From the NCBI GenBank assembly GCA_020635675.1, contig JACJZJ010000004.1, positions 372,001-436,000 on the forward strand: a stretch of DNA of 64,000 bases, written 5' to 3'. The DNA comes from Flavobacteriales bacterium. Its GTDB lineage: Bacteria; Bacteroidota; Bacteroidia; Flavobacteriales_F; PHOS-HE28. The translations under genes and the position numbers were made by a program. A model generated the notes under the pieces. The model made no database searches and had not been told where the DNA came from. It saw only the letters and a program-made list of their open reading frames with translations. Shown in pieces: positions 8,612 to 17,598 of the stretch (positions are counted from its first letter, which is position 1; every line of letters starts with the position of its first letter).

Positions 8612-9098
8612 CGATCAGCACACCGTCGGCGGTGAAGGTGATGGACTGTTGAGGCTCCGTGATCTGTGCGATCTCTACTTCGCTCTTGCCCGCGTCGTGC
8701 GCGTAGTGTTGCAGTGTGGCCACATCGATCGTTTCCCGGTAGGCTGTCCCCTCAAGAACGGCGGTCTTGCCCTCCAGGCCGTGGGTCGGTACGAAGAACC
8801 CATAATCCTTGAATCGGACCTTCATCACCTTTCCCTCGGGCAGCTGCACATCCATCCAACAGCCCTTCTTGGTGCAGCTGGTGATCACCTCACAGGCCAA
8901 CTTGGTCCGGAGACTGTCCCTGCCATCCATCATCTTGGTGAATTGGACCACCGAGACGGCCCCATCGGGGACGATCTTTTCGCCGTAGCTCTTCATGGGC
9001 ACGGCCGAACCGGATGCATTGCGCGCCGGTGTCTGGGCGAATGCCACGGTGGTCAGGAATGTGGTGCAGGCCAGCAACAGGGTCTTTGTCGTCTTCAT
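8604..9098 (-). CDS. DUF4920-like exported protein
   Basis: A 164-residue exported protein: signal peptide MKTTKTLLLACTTFLTTVAFAQ, then a beta-rich domain with CTKKGCWMDVQ, VRFKDYGFFVPT and GKTAVLEGTAYRE. This pattern matches the DUF4920 family found in Bacteroidota, a small OB-like periplasmic domain. The paired cysteines in CTKKGC suggest a disulfide or metal site. The frame is open far upstream, but only the ATG at 9098 yields a signal peptide. It is the first gene of the DUF4920-PAP2-isoaspartyl peptidase run. Its function is unknown. Confidence 0.85.
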   Translation of the reverse strand: MKTTKTLLLACTTFLTTVAFAQTPARNASGSAVPMKSYGEKIVPDGAVSVVQFTKMMDGRDSLRTKLACEVITSCTKKGCWMDVQLPEGKVMKVRFKDYGFFVPTHGLEGKTAVLEGTAYRETIDVATLQHYAHDAGKSEVEIAQITEPQQSITFTADGVLIGD

Positions 9099-9320
9099 GG
9101 TCGAACGTTCTGTGCGAATTTCGGAAGGATCCGTGAATACGTGGATGATGATCGGCAGGCTTTCGGCAAAAGTCGGGCCATCGCGGCCGTATTCGCCTGG
9201 TCGGAGATCGAATGTCGCGACGGGCCGGGGAAGGATGGAGTTCCCCCCATGGATGGACGGGGGATGGACCGGTCGCAATTCACGCAGGGGCACTGAAAGC
9301 TTCCTTCTCAATGTCTGCGT

Positions 9321-9770
9321 ATGGAACGGCATGCCACGCACCTTTGTTCCATGCTCCAACGGCCCAAGGTGCTTATCGGACGGCTCGAGTACATCGCGCT
9401 GCCCGGTCTCGGCATCCCTCGCGTGCAGGCCAAGATCGACACGGGAGCCTACCGCAGCGCCCTCCACTACCAACGCATTCGCACACGGACCGTCGGCGGA
9501 GAAAAACAGCTCGTGGTCTCCTTTCAGATGGGTGGCCTGCGCAAGACCAAGGTGTTCAAGCACTTCAAACGGGTGACGGTGAAGAGCAGCACCGGGCAAC
9601 GGACCCGCCGCTACCTGATCGCCACCACCGTGCGGCTGAACGGTCATCGCGTACGCACGCAGTTCACGTTGTTCGACCGCAGTGACATGAAGTACCAGGT
9701 GCTTCTGGGAAGAAAGTTCCTGCGGGGAAGGTTCCTTGTGGACGTGACGGGAAGGGACCTATTGGGTTAG
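9321..9770 (+). CDS. RimB-like retropepsin (ATP-dependent zinc protease family)
   Basis: A 149-residue protein of the Zn_protease/RimB family. The core is IGRLEYIALPGLGI followed by the aspartyl-protease-like motif AKIDTGAYRSALH. A second half contains RRYLIATTVRLNGH and KYQVLLGRKFLRG. The family has a retropepsin fold with DTGA as its catalytic turn. RimB proteins trim poly-glutamate tails added by RimK, and a RimK-type ligase lies about 4 kb away (13538-14410). Two in-frame ATGs are possible, at 9321 and 9351; the second is closer to the usual start of the family. It is divergent from the DUF4920 gene, and the 222-bp gap between them holds no feature I can name. Confidence 0.82.
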   Translation: MERHATHLCSMLQRPKVLIGRLEYIALPGLGIPRVQAKIDTGAYRSALHYQRIRTRTVGGEKQLVVSFQMGGLRKTKVFKHFKRVTVKSSTGQRTRRYLIATTVRLNGHRVRTQFTLFDRSDMKYQVLLGRKFLRGRFLVDVTGRDLLG

Positions 9771-9823
9771 GTCGACGGCAGCACGCACCGGGGAGCGATC
9801 CGACCGGAGCGTGCCTCTTCACC

Positions 9824-11548
9824 TCAGCGCTTCGTGGCAGCGCTGTCCTCCTGGGCACTTTTCCTCTCGGCCGGGGTCAAGGCCTGGACCCAGTCCTCTG
9901 CATACGGCGCAAGACCAGGACCATTGAACACCTGGTCGACCGACAGGTCCTTGTCAAGGTAGTCACGCCAGGTGTGGAATGCGGGATGGTGGCGGTCCTT
10001 CAGGACGATCAATGCGGTGTTGACGCCGGACTTCACCGCGATGGGGACACCGCCACCAAGGTCGGCCCAATGTCCGCCGAGCAGCAGGCCGGGGACAGGC
10101 GTGCGGTAGTGTGCGATACCGGCCTTGAAATTGGCCTTGCCGGGCTTCGCACCCATCATGCTGCCATCGCGATTGCCGGTGTATCGCCAGTGCGTGATCG
10201 GCGTGGCGACATCGCACCAAATGATATGGCTGCGCAGACCCGGGGCGAGCGCCTCTTCCACCCGATCGATCAGGATGTCGGCCACCTCCTTCTTGAGCTG
10301 CTCATAGCGTTCACCGCGCACGATCCCTCCCCCGGCGTCCCTCTCCGTGCCCCATTCGGCGTTGTGTGCGAACCGGGCCGGTATGTACAATGTGAGGGTA
10401 CCCATCCCCGGCGGTGCCATGCTCTTGTCACGCAAACTGGGCGCAAGTATGCTGATGCCCGCCTGGCGCGGATCCGGGCCACCATGCGCCTCGCGAGGAA
10501 CGTCGTCGCGATGGAGGTAGATCAGCTCCTCGTTGAAGCCAAGGTCCTCGGCCGGCACGTCCAGTCCGAGCGAGACCGTGACGGATGAACTGTACAACTC
10601 GGCGTTGCGCAGCTTGCACTTGAGCTTCTCCGGCACCACGTCCGGCGGGAGCATGCGCTCGTAGAGCGTTTCCACGTCACAGGCGGCGATCACCTGGTCC
10701 GCGCGGACCGCGACCCGCTCACCATGATGCTCGACCATGACCCCGAGGCAGCGACCGCCATCCAGTAGTATTCGGTCGACCCGGTTGCGATAATGGATGC
10801 ACCCCCCGAGGCAGGTGATCACATGCGCCAGCCATTCCGGAAAGACCTGACTACCTCCTCTCGGCGGGCTTTGGTAGTCCCCGAAATAGGCCCAACCGAT
10901 CGGCACAAGACAGGCCAGAAGCTCCTGTTCGCTGCTGAACAGCTTGTGCAGGCCGGGGTCCTTGAAATAGCGATCGAGCCCCTTCTTCACGCCGGCATCA
11001 CCCTGATACCCCAAGTGCTTGATGAACGGCAGGGCGAACCGCAGACGCCTCAGGTTGAAGGCCATACGTTCCAGCGGCCCCATGGTCTCCTGTGTGCGGA
11101 TCAATCCGGCGGACCTGTCGAAGGAACGGCCCAGTGCCCTGGCATCGCGAAAGAACCGTTCGATCCCCTTCCTTTCGTGCGGGAAATCCGCGATGAGCCT
11201 CGCCTTCAACACCTCTGGATCGTTGGTGAGGAGTTCATCGATGGTCCCTCCCTTCCAGCGCCGGATGCGTGTTTGGGGCCGGGCCCGGGGATGATCACGG
11301 CCGATCAGGTCGAAGACCCGCGTGACATATCCGCGCGGTCCGCACTGGTTCAGCCAATGGATCGCACTGTCGAAGCGAAAGTCCTTGCGGCGGAATCCGG
11401 CCAGGTAGCCTCCGGGGCGTGCATCCATTTCGAGCACGCACACCTTCATCCCCGCCCGCGCTAGGATCGCAGCAGAGGTGAGGCCACTGATCCCCGCCCC
11501 GATGACGATGACGTCGAACGGTCCTCCAGGCTGCGCCAAGCGTGACAT
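9824..11548 (-). CDS. FAD-dependent phytoene desaturase/carotenoid isomerase-like oxidoreductase
   Basis: A 574-residue flavoprotein. A Rossmann dinucleotide-binding motif (VIVIGAGISGLTSAAILARAG) is followed by the E-x-D-x-R-PGG loop (LEMDARPGGYLAG). Near the C terminus is the GLLLGGHWADLGGGVP motif, in which FAD contacts end the CrtI/CrtISO/retinol-saturase family. Members desaturate, saturate or isomerise polyene and isoprenoid chains. No signal peptide is seen; the enzyme is probably peripheral to the membrane. The frame is open upstream, but the ATG at 11548 lies 31 bp after the DUF1295 stop and begins six codons before the Rossmann strand. Pairing with DUF1295 suggests action on a lipid or isoprenoid. 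The substrate is not identifiable. Confidence 0.85.
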   Translation of the reverse strand: MSRLAQPGGPFDVIVIGAGISGLTSAAILARAGMKVCVLEMDARPGGYLAGFRRKDFRFDSAIHWLNQCGPRGYVTRVFDLIGRDHPRARPQTRIRRWKGGTIDELLTNDPEVLKARLIADFPHERKGIERFFRDARALGRSFDRSAGLIRTQETMGPLERMAFNLRRLRFALPFIKHLGYQGDAGVKKGLDRYFKDPGLHKLFSSEQELLACLVPIGWAYFGDYQSPPRGGSQVFPEWLAHVITCLGGCIHYRNRVDRILLDGGRCLGVMVEHHGERVAVRADQVIAACDVETLYERMLPPDVVPEKLKCKLRNAELYSSSVTVSLGLDVPAEDLGFNEELIYLHRDDVPREAHGGPDPRQAGISILAPSLRDKSMAPPGMGTLTLYIPARFAHNAEWGTERDAGGGIVRGERYEQLKKEVADILIDRVEEALAPGLRSHIIWCDVATPITHWRYTGNRDGSMMGAKPGKANFKAGIAHYRTPVPGLLLGGHWADLGGGVPIAVKSGVNTALIVLKDRHHPAFHTWRDYLDKDLSVDQVFNGPGLAPYAEDWVQALTPAERKSAQEDSAATKR

Positions 11549-11579
11549 GGGCACAAAGTTCGGTCGTCCGCTCACGGCA

Positions 11580-12515
11580 TCATCCGGAAAGACCGGTGCG
11601 ATCGCCGACCCGGGGCAGGAACCGAGGTACCCGGCGGCGATATTCCTCATATCCCGCGTATTTCCCAGTGGAGATCCTTTCACCGAAGTCGGAACTTCCC
11701 TGGAATAGCAGGACCAGGAGAAGGACGCCACAAAGGCTCCAGTTCATCGGCCGGCCGGTGGCCAGCACACCGAATCCATAGAAAATGGTCCATTGGACCT
11801 GCTCGGCCGCATAGTTCGGGTGCCGCACGTAGGACCAGAGCCCGTCGTGAACGAACCCCAGCGCATAGCGGCCATCGAGCCGTTCCCCTACCGTTAAGCG
11901 ACGATGCTTCTCCTTCTGGAATTCCCACTGCTGCTGGTCCGCGATGGTCTCGATCGAAAGAAAGGCAAGGAACAACGTCGCCAGCAGGATATCCCCTGCA
12001 CCGAGGTTACCCGGGGCGCCCACCACCAGGAGCATGGGCAGGGTGAACAGAAGCACCAGACCCAATTGATAGAACGAGATGAAGAACAGATCGAACAACG
12101 TCCATGCCCACGGCCGCGAAAGGTTCGGATCACGTCGCAGGACGCCCCATCGATGGTCCTCTTCACCTGCCCAGAACCGCCAACTATAACCTCCGCGTCG
12201 ACCAAAATTGTAGGTCAGTCGAATTCCCCATAGCGTGACCAGGCCGGCCATCAACAGCGCTCTTGGGGTATATCCCGCCGCATCCGCCATGACCCAGACA
12301 TGGAGCACGGGTAGAATGCTCCAAAGCTTGTCCACCTGGCTGCAATTGCCAGTCGCTTGCGAAACGGCGAAGGTCAAGGCCGAGAAGGTCAGGTAGATCG
12401 CCATCAGCGTGCGCAGGGTGCTCCACTGCAGGTCGGTCAAGGGCGCATCCATCAGGTAGGAGACCAATGGAACAACGACCAGGGTGACCAAGAGCAGGAC
12501 GATCGTGCGGCGCAT
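11580..12515 (-). CDS. DUF1295 / steroid 5-alpha-reductase-like membrane enzyme
   Basis: A 311-residue polytopic membrane protein with about seven hydrophobic helices. It carries the C-terminal signature of the isoprenylcysteine methyltransferase/5-alpha-reductase superfamily: a GLWSYVRHPNYAAEQ segment and the terminal YEEYRRRVPRFLPR. In characterised relatives this region binds NADPH or S-adenosylmethionine. The frame is open upstream, but the ATG at 12515 directly precedes the first helix. The gene is divergent from the esterase at 12562 (46 bp apart) and is followed by the FAD oxidoreductase with a 31-bp gap, so the two may form a reductive or desaturating pair acting on a membrane lipid. 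Confidence 0.83.
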   Translation of the reverse strand: MRRTIVLLLVTLVVVPLVSYLMDAPLTDLQWSTLRTLMAIYLTFSALTFAVSQATGNCSQVDKLWSILPVLHVWVMADAAGYTPRALLMAGLVTLWGIRLTYNFGRRGGYSWRFWAGEEDHRWGVLRRDPNLSRPWAWTLFDLFFISFYQLGLVLLFTLPMLLVVGAPGNLGAGDILLATLFLAFLSIETIADQQQWEFQKEKHRRLTVGERLDGRYALGFVHDGLWSYVRHPNYAAEQVQWTIFYGFGVLATGRPMNWSLCGVLLLVLLFQGSSDFGERISTGKYAGYEEYRRRVPRFLPRVGDRTGLSG

Positions 12516-12561
12516 GGATGCGAATAAAAGAAGCGGAGCATTACCAATGTAGCTTGGCGGC

Positions 12562-13557
12562 ATGTGGCGGGGAGCCTTCCTTACCGTATCGTGCCTGCTG
12601 GCAATGGTATCCGTCCATGCACAAAGCGACATGCGCGAGGTGAAGGATTTCGGCCCTGACCCGGGGAACCTGCGGATGTTCGTGCACGCGCCGCGACAGG
12701 CGTTGGACGGGAACGGAAAAAGGCCGCTCATCGTCGTACTGCATGGTTGCACACAGAAGGCCAGGCGCATCGCGCGATTGAGCGGTTGGAACGAACTGGC
12801 CGACCGGCTTGACTGCTACATTTTGTACGCCCAGCAACGCCCGATCAACAACTCGTTGCGTTGCTTCGATTGGTTCCGCGAGGACGACATCCGGCCCGGT
12901 GAGGGCGAGACCGGATCGATCACGAACATGGTGCGGTATGCACTGGCCGAGCTACCTGTGGACCCGGACAGTGTGTTCCTCTATGGCGTGTCCTCCGGCG
13001 GTGCCCTCTGTTCGGCGCTCATGGCCTGCGAACCGGACCTGTTCAAGGGCGTGGCCATCTTCGCGGGCGGCCCCTATCGCGCCGCGGACAATACGCTCAA
13101 CGCGCGGATGGTGATCCGTGACCCGAAGGAACTGACACCTTCGCAATGGGGCGATCTGGTCCGGGCCGTTCACCCCGGCAGGACCGCCCCCTATCCGCAC
13201 CTGATCGTGATGCACGGAACGGAGGACGGTGTGGTGAACATCGGTCATGGCATGGCCTTGGTGGCGCAATGGACCAACGTGGCCGGAGCGGACACCGTGC
13301 CTGAGACAGTGGATCGCGCTTTCCAAGGGCTTTCCGCCGTGCGTCGCACCCGGTATGATGACCCGGACGGGCACACCGCGGTCATTTTCTACAGGATCGA
13401 AGGCCTGGGTCATCAGCTACCCGTGCATCCTGGCGATGGACCGCAGGATGGTGGGCGAACGAGCTGGGTGAGCCGGGATGTGGGCTTTCATTCCACCTAC
13501 GTGGTGGCGCAGGAGTTCGGGCTGTTGCCCGGAACGGTCAGACGTGCCGTTCGATGA
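12562..13557 (+). CDS. Secreted PHB-depolymerase-like esterase
   Basis: A 331-residue alpha/beta-hydrolase of the LpqC/PHB depolymerase family. A signal peptide ends VSVHAQ. The oxyanion region is VVLHGCTQ. The nucleophile elbow is YGVSSGGA (GxSxG). A catalytic His probably lies in GLGHQLPVHPG, and HGTEDGVV provides an acid candidate. Family members hydrolyse polyhydroxyalkanoate or acetyl and feruloyl esters outside the cytoplasm. The ATG at 12562 is preceded at a short distance by TAGCTTGG, close to a -7 element. The 3' end overlaps the convergent RimK-type gene by 20 bp. Confidence 0.88.
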   Translation: MWRGAFLTVSCLLAMVSVHAQSDMREVKDFGPDPGNLRMFVHAPRQALDGNGKRPLIVVLHGCTQKARRIARLSGWNELADRLDCYILYAQQRPINNSLRCFDWFREDDIRPGEGETGSITNMVRYALAELPVDPDSVFLYGVSSGGALCSALMACEPDLFKGVAIFAGGPYRAADNTLNARMVIRDPKELTPSQWGDLVRAVHPGRTAPYPHLIVMHGTEDGVVNIGHGMALVAQWTNVAGADTVPETVDRAFQGLSAVRRTRYDDPDGHTAVIFYRIEGLGHQLPVHPGDGPQDGGRTSWVSRDVGFHSTYVVAQEFGLLPGTVRRAVR

Positions 13558-14410
13558 ACTTGACGATCTCGCCGGCAATGTCGTGGCCGGTGGCCCCTTC
13601 GATACCCTCCAGGCCGGGGCTCGAGTTCACCTCGATCACCAACGGTCCGCGGTCGCTCTGGAGCATGTCCACCCCGGCCACGTGAAGCCCTAGTGCCTTG
13701 GCGGCCTTGATGGCGGCCACCTCCTCGTCGCGGCTCAGTTCGATCAGTTCGGCCGTGCCTCCCCGATGGAGGTTGCTACGGAACTCACCCTCACGGCCGG
13801 TGCGTTTCATGGCCCCGACGATGCGGCCATCCACCACGAACGCGCGCACATCGATGCCCTTGCTCTCCCGGATGAACTCCTGGACGATGACGCGTGCCTT
13901 CAGGCTGTTGAACGCTTCGATCACCGCAATGGCCGCCTTCTTCGTCTCGGCCAGCACCACGCCCAGCCCCTGCGTACCCTCGAGCAATTTGATGATGCAC
14001 GGCGCACCTCCCACGCTGTCCACCACGGTGGCCACATCCTTGCTGTAGTTCGTGAAAACGGTCTTGGGCATGTCCACTCCCGCGCGGCTGAGTATCTGGA
14101 GGCTCCGCAACTTGTCGCGACTCCGCACCAACGCCTGGCTCTCGGTGGTGGTGAACACCTTCATCATCTCGAACTGGCGGACGACGGCCGTGCCATAGAA
14201 GGTGACGGATGCCCCGATACGGGGGATGATCGCATCGACATCCGTCACCACCTCGCCATTGTAGATGACCTCAGGTCGGCGTTTTTGGATCACGATGTCG
14301 CATTTGACATGGTTGATCACCCGGACATCATGGCCGCGCTTCTCACAGGCCTCCACCAGGCGCTTCGTGCTGTAGAGCTTCGTATCGCGGGAAAGGACGA
14401 CGATGTTCAT
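13538..14410 (-). CDS. rimK: RimK-type ATP-grasp glutamate ligase
   Basis: A 290-residue ATP-grasp enzyme. The N-terminal domain begins MNIVVLSRDTKLYSTKRLVEA. The ATP-grasp core has KTVFTNYSKD, IIKLLEGTQGLGVVLAE (the glycine-rich nucleotide loop) and FIRESKGIDVRAFVVDG. The C-terminal catalytic loop is LVIEVNSSPGLEGIE, with the Mg-binding E and N. It matches RimK, which adds glutamates to the C terminus of ribosomal protein S6. Length and order agree with the family (about 300 residues). The RimB-like retropepsin at 9321 could be its partner in a glutamylation cycle. The ATG at 14410 gives the expected start. Confidence 0.93.
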   Translation of the reverse strand: MNIVVLSRDTKLYSTKRLVEACEKRGHDVRVINHVKCDIVIQKRRPEVIYNGEVVTDVDAIIPRIGASVTFYGTAVVRQFEMMKVFTTTESQALVRSRDKLRSLQILSRAGVDMPKTVFTNYSKDVATVVDSVGGAPCIIKLLEGTQGLGVVLAETKKAAIAVIEAFNSLKARVIVQEFIRESKGIDVRAFVVDGRIVGAMKRTGREGEFRSNLHRGGTAELIELSRDEEVAAIKAAKALGLHVAGVDMLQSDRGPLVIEVNSSPGLEGIEGATGHDIAGEIVKFIERHV

Positions 14411-14467
14411 CGTACCGAAAAGGGGCTCAAAACTAATGGGCGAAGGGAAGTACCGGAGGCCGGGCCT

Positions 14468-17400
14468 TCAGGGTATCTGTTCGTTCAGGAAGCTCGTCGG
14501 CACGGAACCACCGATGTTCACGAGGATGGGATCCCGATCGTTCCCTGCACCCGTGTATTTGACCACACCGTTCATGGTGACATCCTCGGGCAGATAACCA
14601 TTGACCGAATTCGTCGGGATGAGCCCCCCTACGACCACCAGGATCGGATCCCGGTCATTGGCCGCCCCCGTGTACTTCAAGCTGCTGTTGCCGTTGGTGT
14701 TGCCCGCCCACAACAGGGCCTTGGCGCCGTTGATCGTCCGCGCATTGGTCCCGTATGTCGCGGTGGCTGGCAGGCTCAGATCGACCACGGTGGTCAGATA
14801 ACCCAAGGATACAGGCATTGCGGTCATCACGCCCAGATGGTTCCGATGGCGCAGCACGATACGGTAGTTGCCCTCCGGTGCCGCGAACCGCACCGGAGAA
14901 GTGCCATCGACGTCCACCACGTCACCGTCGCGTTGCAACAATGCGGCCCGATCACAAACGACGAGTGTGGGATCGACCGCATCACGAAGCTCCACCACCA
15001 CCCAATCCACGATGGCGTCCGGACCGGTGACCGTCAGGACGTCCGGCGTCGTCGTCTCCCCCCCGCCTTCGCACGTGAAGACATATCCGGCCGCGGTGTA
15101 AGGCTCGTTCAACGGGATCAGGCCCTGTGCCCGCAGGTCGTCCCGCATCAAGCCCGAATTGCCATCGTACGCACCTTGAAGGAGCATCCGTGGACTGACC
15201 AGTACACCATCGAAAACCGCGATATCGTCCACATAAAGGTTTTGGCCTCCGGTGGTCTGCAACCGCAGATCGAGCAGGGCCACGTGGCCGATCAGGCTAT
15301 CCAGCCGGACCCAGGTCGTGGTCCAGTCCGCACAACTTGCCGGGGACCACGCCGTTCCGCTCACGTAGCCTCCTCCATTGGTCGCCAGGTCCGCTCCGGA
15401 AGCCTGAAAGACGTTCTCGAACACCTGATAGTCGCAACTCCGCGCAATGATATCCAGCGTCTCGGTGACCGTCGCACTCTCCTGTGCGTAGGCATGGCGG
15501 AATCGGAGGTAGGGCCAATGCGCGCCGGTCAGGTCGATGCGGGGCGAGACCAGCTCGGGCATGGCGAAAGTCCCACTGAACGCGTGCGCATTCACGTAGG
15601 CCACGGTCGGCAGGTTGCAACTGGCGAAAGCGTCGGCCGACCAGGCCAATGAACCGCCTTGCCCACCACCGTAGGTCGTGTTCGTCCAATCCACCGGTGG
15701 GAAGAAGCCCACCTCGAAACCTTCCTCGTAGGGGATCGCCAGCCCGCCCTCCACACCGATGGCCGCCACCAATGAGAGGGTGTCGGTGGTGACGCCATCG
15801 CCCACGACCAGGCGGACATCAAAATTCCCTGGCGCACCATACACGACAGGAGGCGGTGCCTGTCCGCTATATGTTGCCGGCCCCCCCCCTTGGAACTCCC
15901 AATCCCAGGACGTCGGGAGCCCGGTCGACGCATCGGTGAATTGCACACTGGACCCCGCGCAGATGGGATCCGGCGAAAAAGTGAAGTCGGCATTGAGCGC
16001 CGCGTTCACCGAGAATCGCCCCACGGCGGACAAGATGCCGGCGTAGCCGCTGGACACACTGCCGTTGCCTCGACCCAGGACCCACGCATAGTCACCATTG
16101 ACCAGGGAAAGCTCCAGGGTGTCACTGGTTCCCACATATCCGCAATACACCCGCTGGTCCGTGTTCCGGTCGAAGACCTGCGCATATCCCGTCACACCGG
16201 GTGGAAGAATGGCCGGGGACCAGCGCAGCACGAAGGGAACGCTGCTGATGATGCTGTCGTTCACCGGTGCGGTGAGCTGCGGTTCCGAAAGGCCCGCCCC
16301 CCAACCCAAGTGCCCGGGCGTGTGCATGCACAAGTTCCAGTGGCGGGTGGCGCCCGACCCGGTGTAGCTGTTGTCCACCATGACGCATGCTGCGGCGCCA
16401 TTGCAAGTGCTGCCGTGGTAGTTCTGGTTAGGCGCGCCATTGAACGAACGGCCACAATTGCTCGTGGACGATGAACTGTACTCGTCGAACGCATGGAAGA
16501 TATGCCCGGTCTCATGACCGTAGACCCGGTTGATCTGGCCCGTGCTCCAACCGTTGGCCTTGTATAGGATCTGGGTATAGGGCCCTCCGAGATAGGCGTA
16601 GCCGATCTTCCCATCCGTCATCTGGTTCGGAGCGCCCTGTGCCGGAGGGTTGTAGGCAATGAAACAGCTGTATGCGTGATCGGTGCCCAGGGCGGCGCGG
16701 CGATCCACGTGGAACGCATTGAGCCGCGACGAGGCGCTGGATGTCGCATAGCCCAGGTGTGCCATGCAAGCCTCGATCCACAGATGATCGTCGTAACTGG
16801 GATGCTGGATCGGTTCGTACCCCTGGACAGGAACACCGCCGGAAGGAGTATACCAGTCCATCACGGCCGTGACGTTGGCCCCGTAGAGCGAGGCGGTGTA
16901 GGACCAGATCGACCACGCATCGATGAGCTGGAGTTGCACGTCATCAATGGCGCTTTGTGTCCAGGTGTATTGGTCCGGATCGATGGTGCCATCGCTCTCG
17001 GTGAAGAACACGCACGCGGCCACCGTCCCGGCCATACGTTCACTGTTCTGGCCCGTGCCACAGGTCCAGTTCAATACCGGACCGGAACCTCCTCCCCTTG
17101 CCGGATACGTGCCCGAGACACCCCCATCCGCGGGTTCGCGATCGGGCTCCGGATGTGCGGACCAATCCATGGTGGCGGATGCGGACGGGCCTTCCAAATC
17201 CCCATTCAACAATTCATTCAACCACAATACTGCAATATGCTGTTCTTTAGTTAGTTGATCTAAATAATTATCTGGAACGTATCCCGTCCATACCAGAAGT
17301 CCGGTGGACCGTTCGAAGGGCTCCACGGCCTGCATGTCGGGGAAGGTCCCGATGAATGCACCGGGCCCCGCGACAACGGCCACGTGCATACCCTGCTCGC

Positions 17401-17536
17401 GAAGGCGGTCCAAGCGCTGGACACTGGTGGCCAGGTCGTGATCATCGGCCAGGACCACGGCCGGGACCTGCCCGAGCACATCGCCGCCGGCTCTGGCGGT
17501 AAGCAGCACGGAAAAAAGGAGATGACGCAAGGTCAT
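14468..17536 (-). CDS. Secreted metalloprotease-like protein with PKD domain and tandem dockerin-like C-terminal module
   Basis: A 1022-residue exported protein. It has a short signal peptide, then a region whose zinc motif HETGHIFHAFDEY (HExxH, about residue 340) indicates a metallopeptidase. A PKD domain follows (about 505-590, with FTFSPDPICAGSSVQFTDAS and SWDWEF), then a beta-sandwich domain of jelly-roll type with a conserved YVDDIAVFDG end. The last 240 or so residues (DNA about 14468-15190) form a module shared with the serine protease at 19903. It ends in two loops of the type DVTMNGVVKYTGAGNDRD. The C terminus is not a canonical T9SS type A domain. The frame opens at a TTG at 17542, but the ATG at 17536 lies 3 bp after a perfect -7 box (TACTTTTG), so the transcript would be nearly leaderless. 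An AT-rich patch (17200-17280) encodes an ordinary helix. Confidence 0.85.
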   Translation of the reverse strand: MTLRHLLFSVLLTARAGGDVLGQVPAVVLADDHDLATSVQRLDRLREQGMHVAVVAGPGAFIGTFPDMQAVEPFERSTGLLVWTGYVPDNYLDQLTKEQHIAVLWLNELLNGDLEGPSASATMDWSAHPEPDREPADGGVSGTYPARGGGSGPVLNWTCGTGQNSERMAGTVAACVFFTESDGTIDPDQYTWTQSAIDDVQLQLIDAWSIWSYTASLYGANVTAVMDWYTPSGGVPVQGYEPIQHPSYDDHLWIEACMAHLGYATSSASSRLNAFHVDRRAALGTDHAYSCFIAYNPPAQGAPNQMTDGKIGYAYLGGPYTQILYKANGWSTGQINRVYGHETGHIFHAFDEYSSSSTSNCGRSFNGAPNQNYHGSTCNGAAACVMVDNSYTGSGATRHWNLCMHTPGHLGWGAGLSEPQLTAPVNDSIISSVPFVLRWSPAILPPGVTGYAQVFDRNTDQRVYCGYVGTSDTLELSLVNGDYAWVLGRGNGSVSSGYAGILSAVGRFSVNAALNADFTFSPDPICAGSSVQFTDASTGLPTSWDWEFQGGGPATYSGQAPPPVVYGAPGNFDVRLVVGDGVTTDTLSLVAAIGVEGGLAIPYEEGFEVGFFPPVDWTNTTYGGGQGGSLAWSADAFASCNLPTVAYVNAHAFSGTFAMPELVSPRIDLTGAHWPYLRFRHAYAQESATVTETLDIIARSCDYQVFENVFQASGADLATNGGGYVSGTAWSPASCADWTTTWVRLDSLIGHVALLDLRLQTTGGQNLYVDDIAVFDGVLVSPRMLLQGAYDGNSGLMRDDLRAQGLIPLNEPYTAAGYVFTCEGGGETTTPDVLTVTGPDAIVDWVVVELRDAVDPTLVVCDRAALLQRDGDVVDVDGTSPVRFAAPEGNYRIVLRHRNHLGVMTAMPVSLGYLTTVVDLSLPATATYGTNARTINGAKALLWAGNTNGNSSLKYTGAANDRDPILVVVGGLIPTNSVNGYLPEDVTMNGVVKYTGAGNDRDPILVNIGGSVPTSFLNEQIP

Positions 17537-17539
17537 AGG

Positions 17540-17547
17540 CAAAAGTA
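17540..17547 (-). promoter_or_regulatory. -7 element of the metalloprotease gene
   Basis: On the minus strand this reads TACTTTTG, a perfect match to the Bacteroidota TAnnTTTG element. It lies 3 bp upstream of the ATG at 17536, so the transcript would be leaderless or nearly so. No convincing -33 TTG is seen at the expected distance. Confidence 0.5.
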
Positions 17548-17582
17548 GGGGGATCCCTTCCCGTGGACCGCGGAGAGGCGGG

Positions 17583-17590
17583 TATTTTTG
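17583..17590 (+). promoter_or_regulatory. -7 element of the GT-C gene
   Basis: TATTTTTG, a perfect TAnnTTTG match, 8 bp before the ATG at 17599. Together with the element at 17540-17547 it gives two back-to-back promoters in a 62-bp divergent gap. Confidence 0.55.
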
Positions 17591-17598
17591 GCCTCCGC

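Noticed and set aside
9099..9320. A gene or small RNA between the DUF4920 and RimB-like genes
   Set aside because: No frame with a plausible start and composition, and no clear hairpin plus T run, was found.
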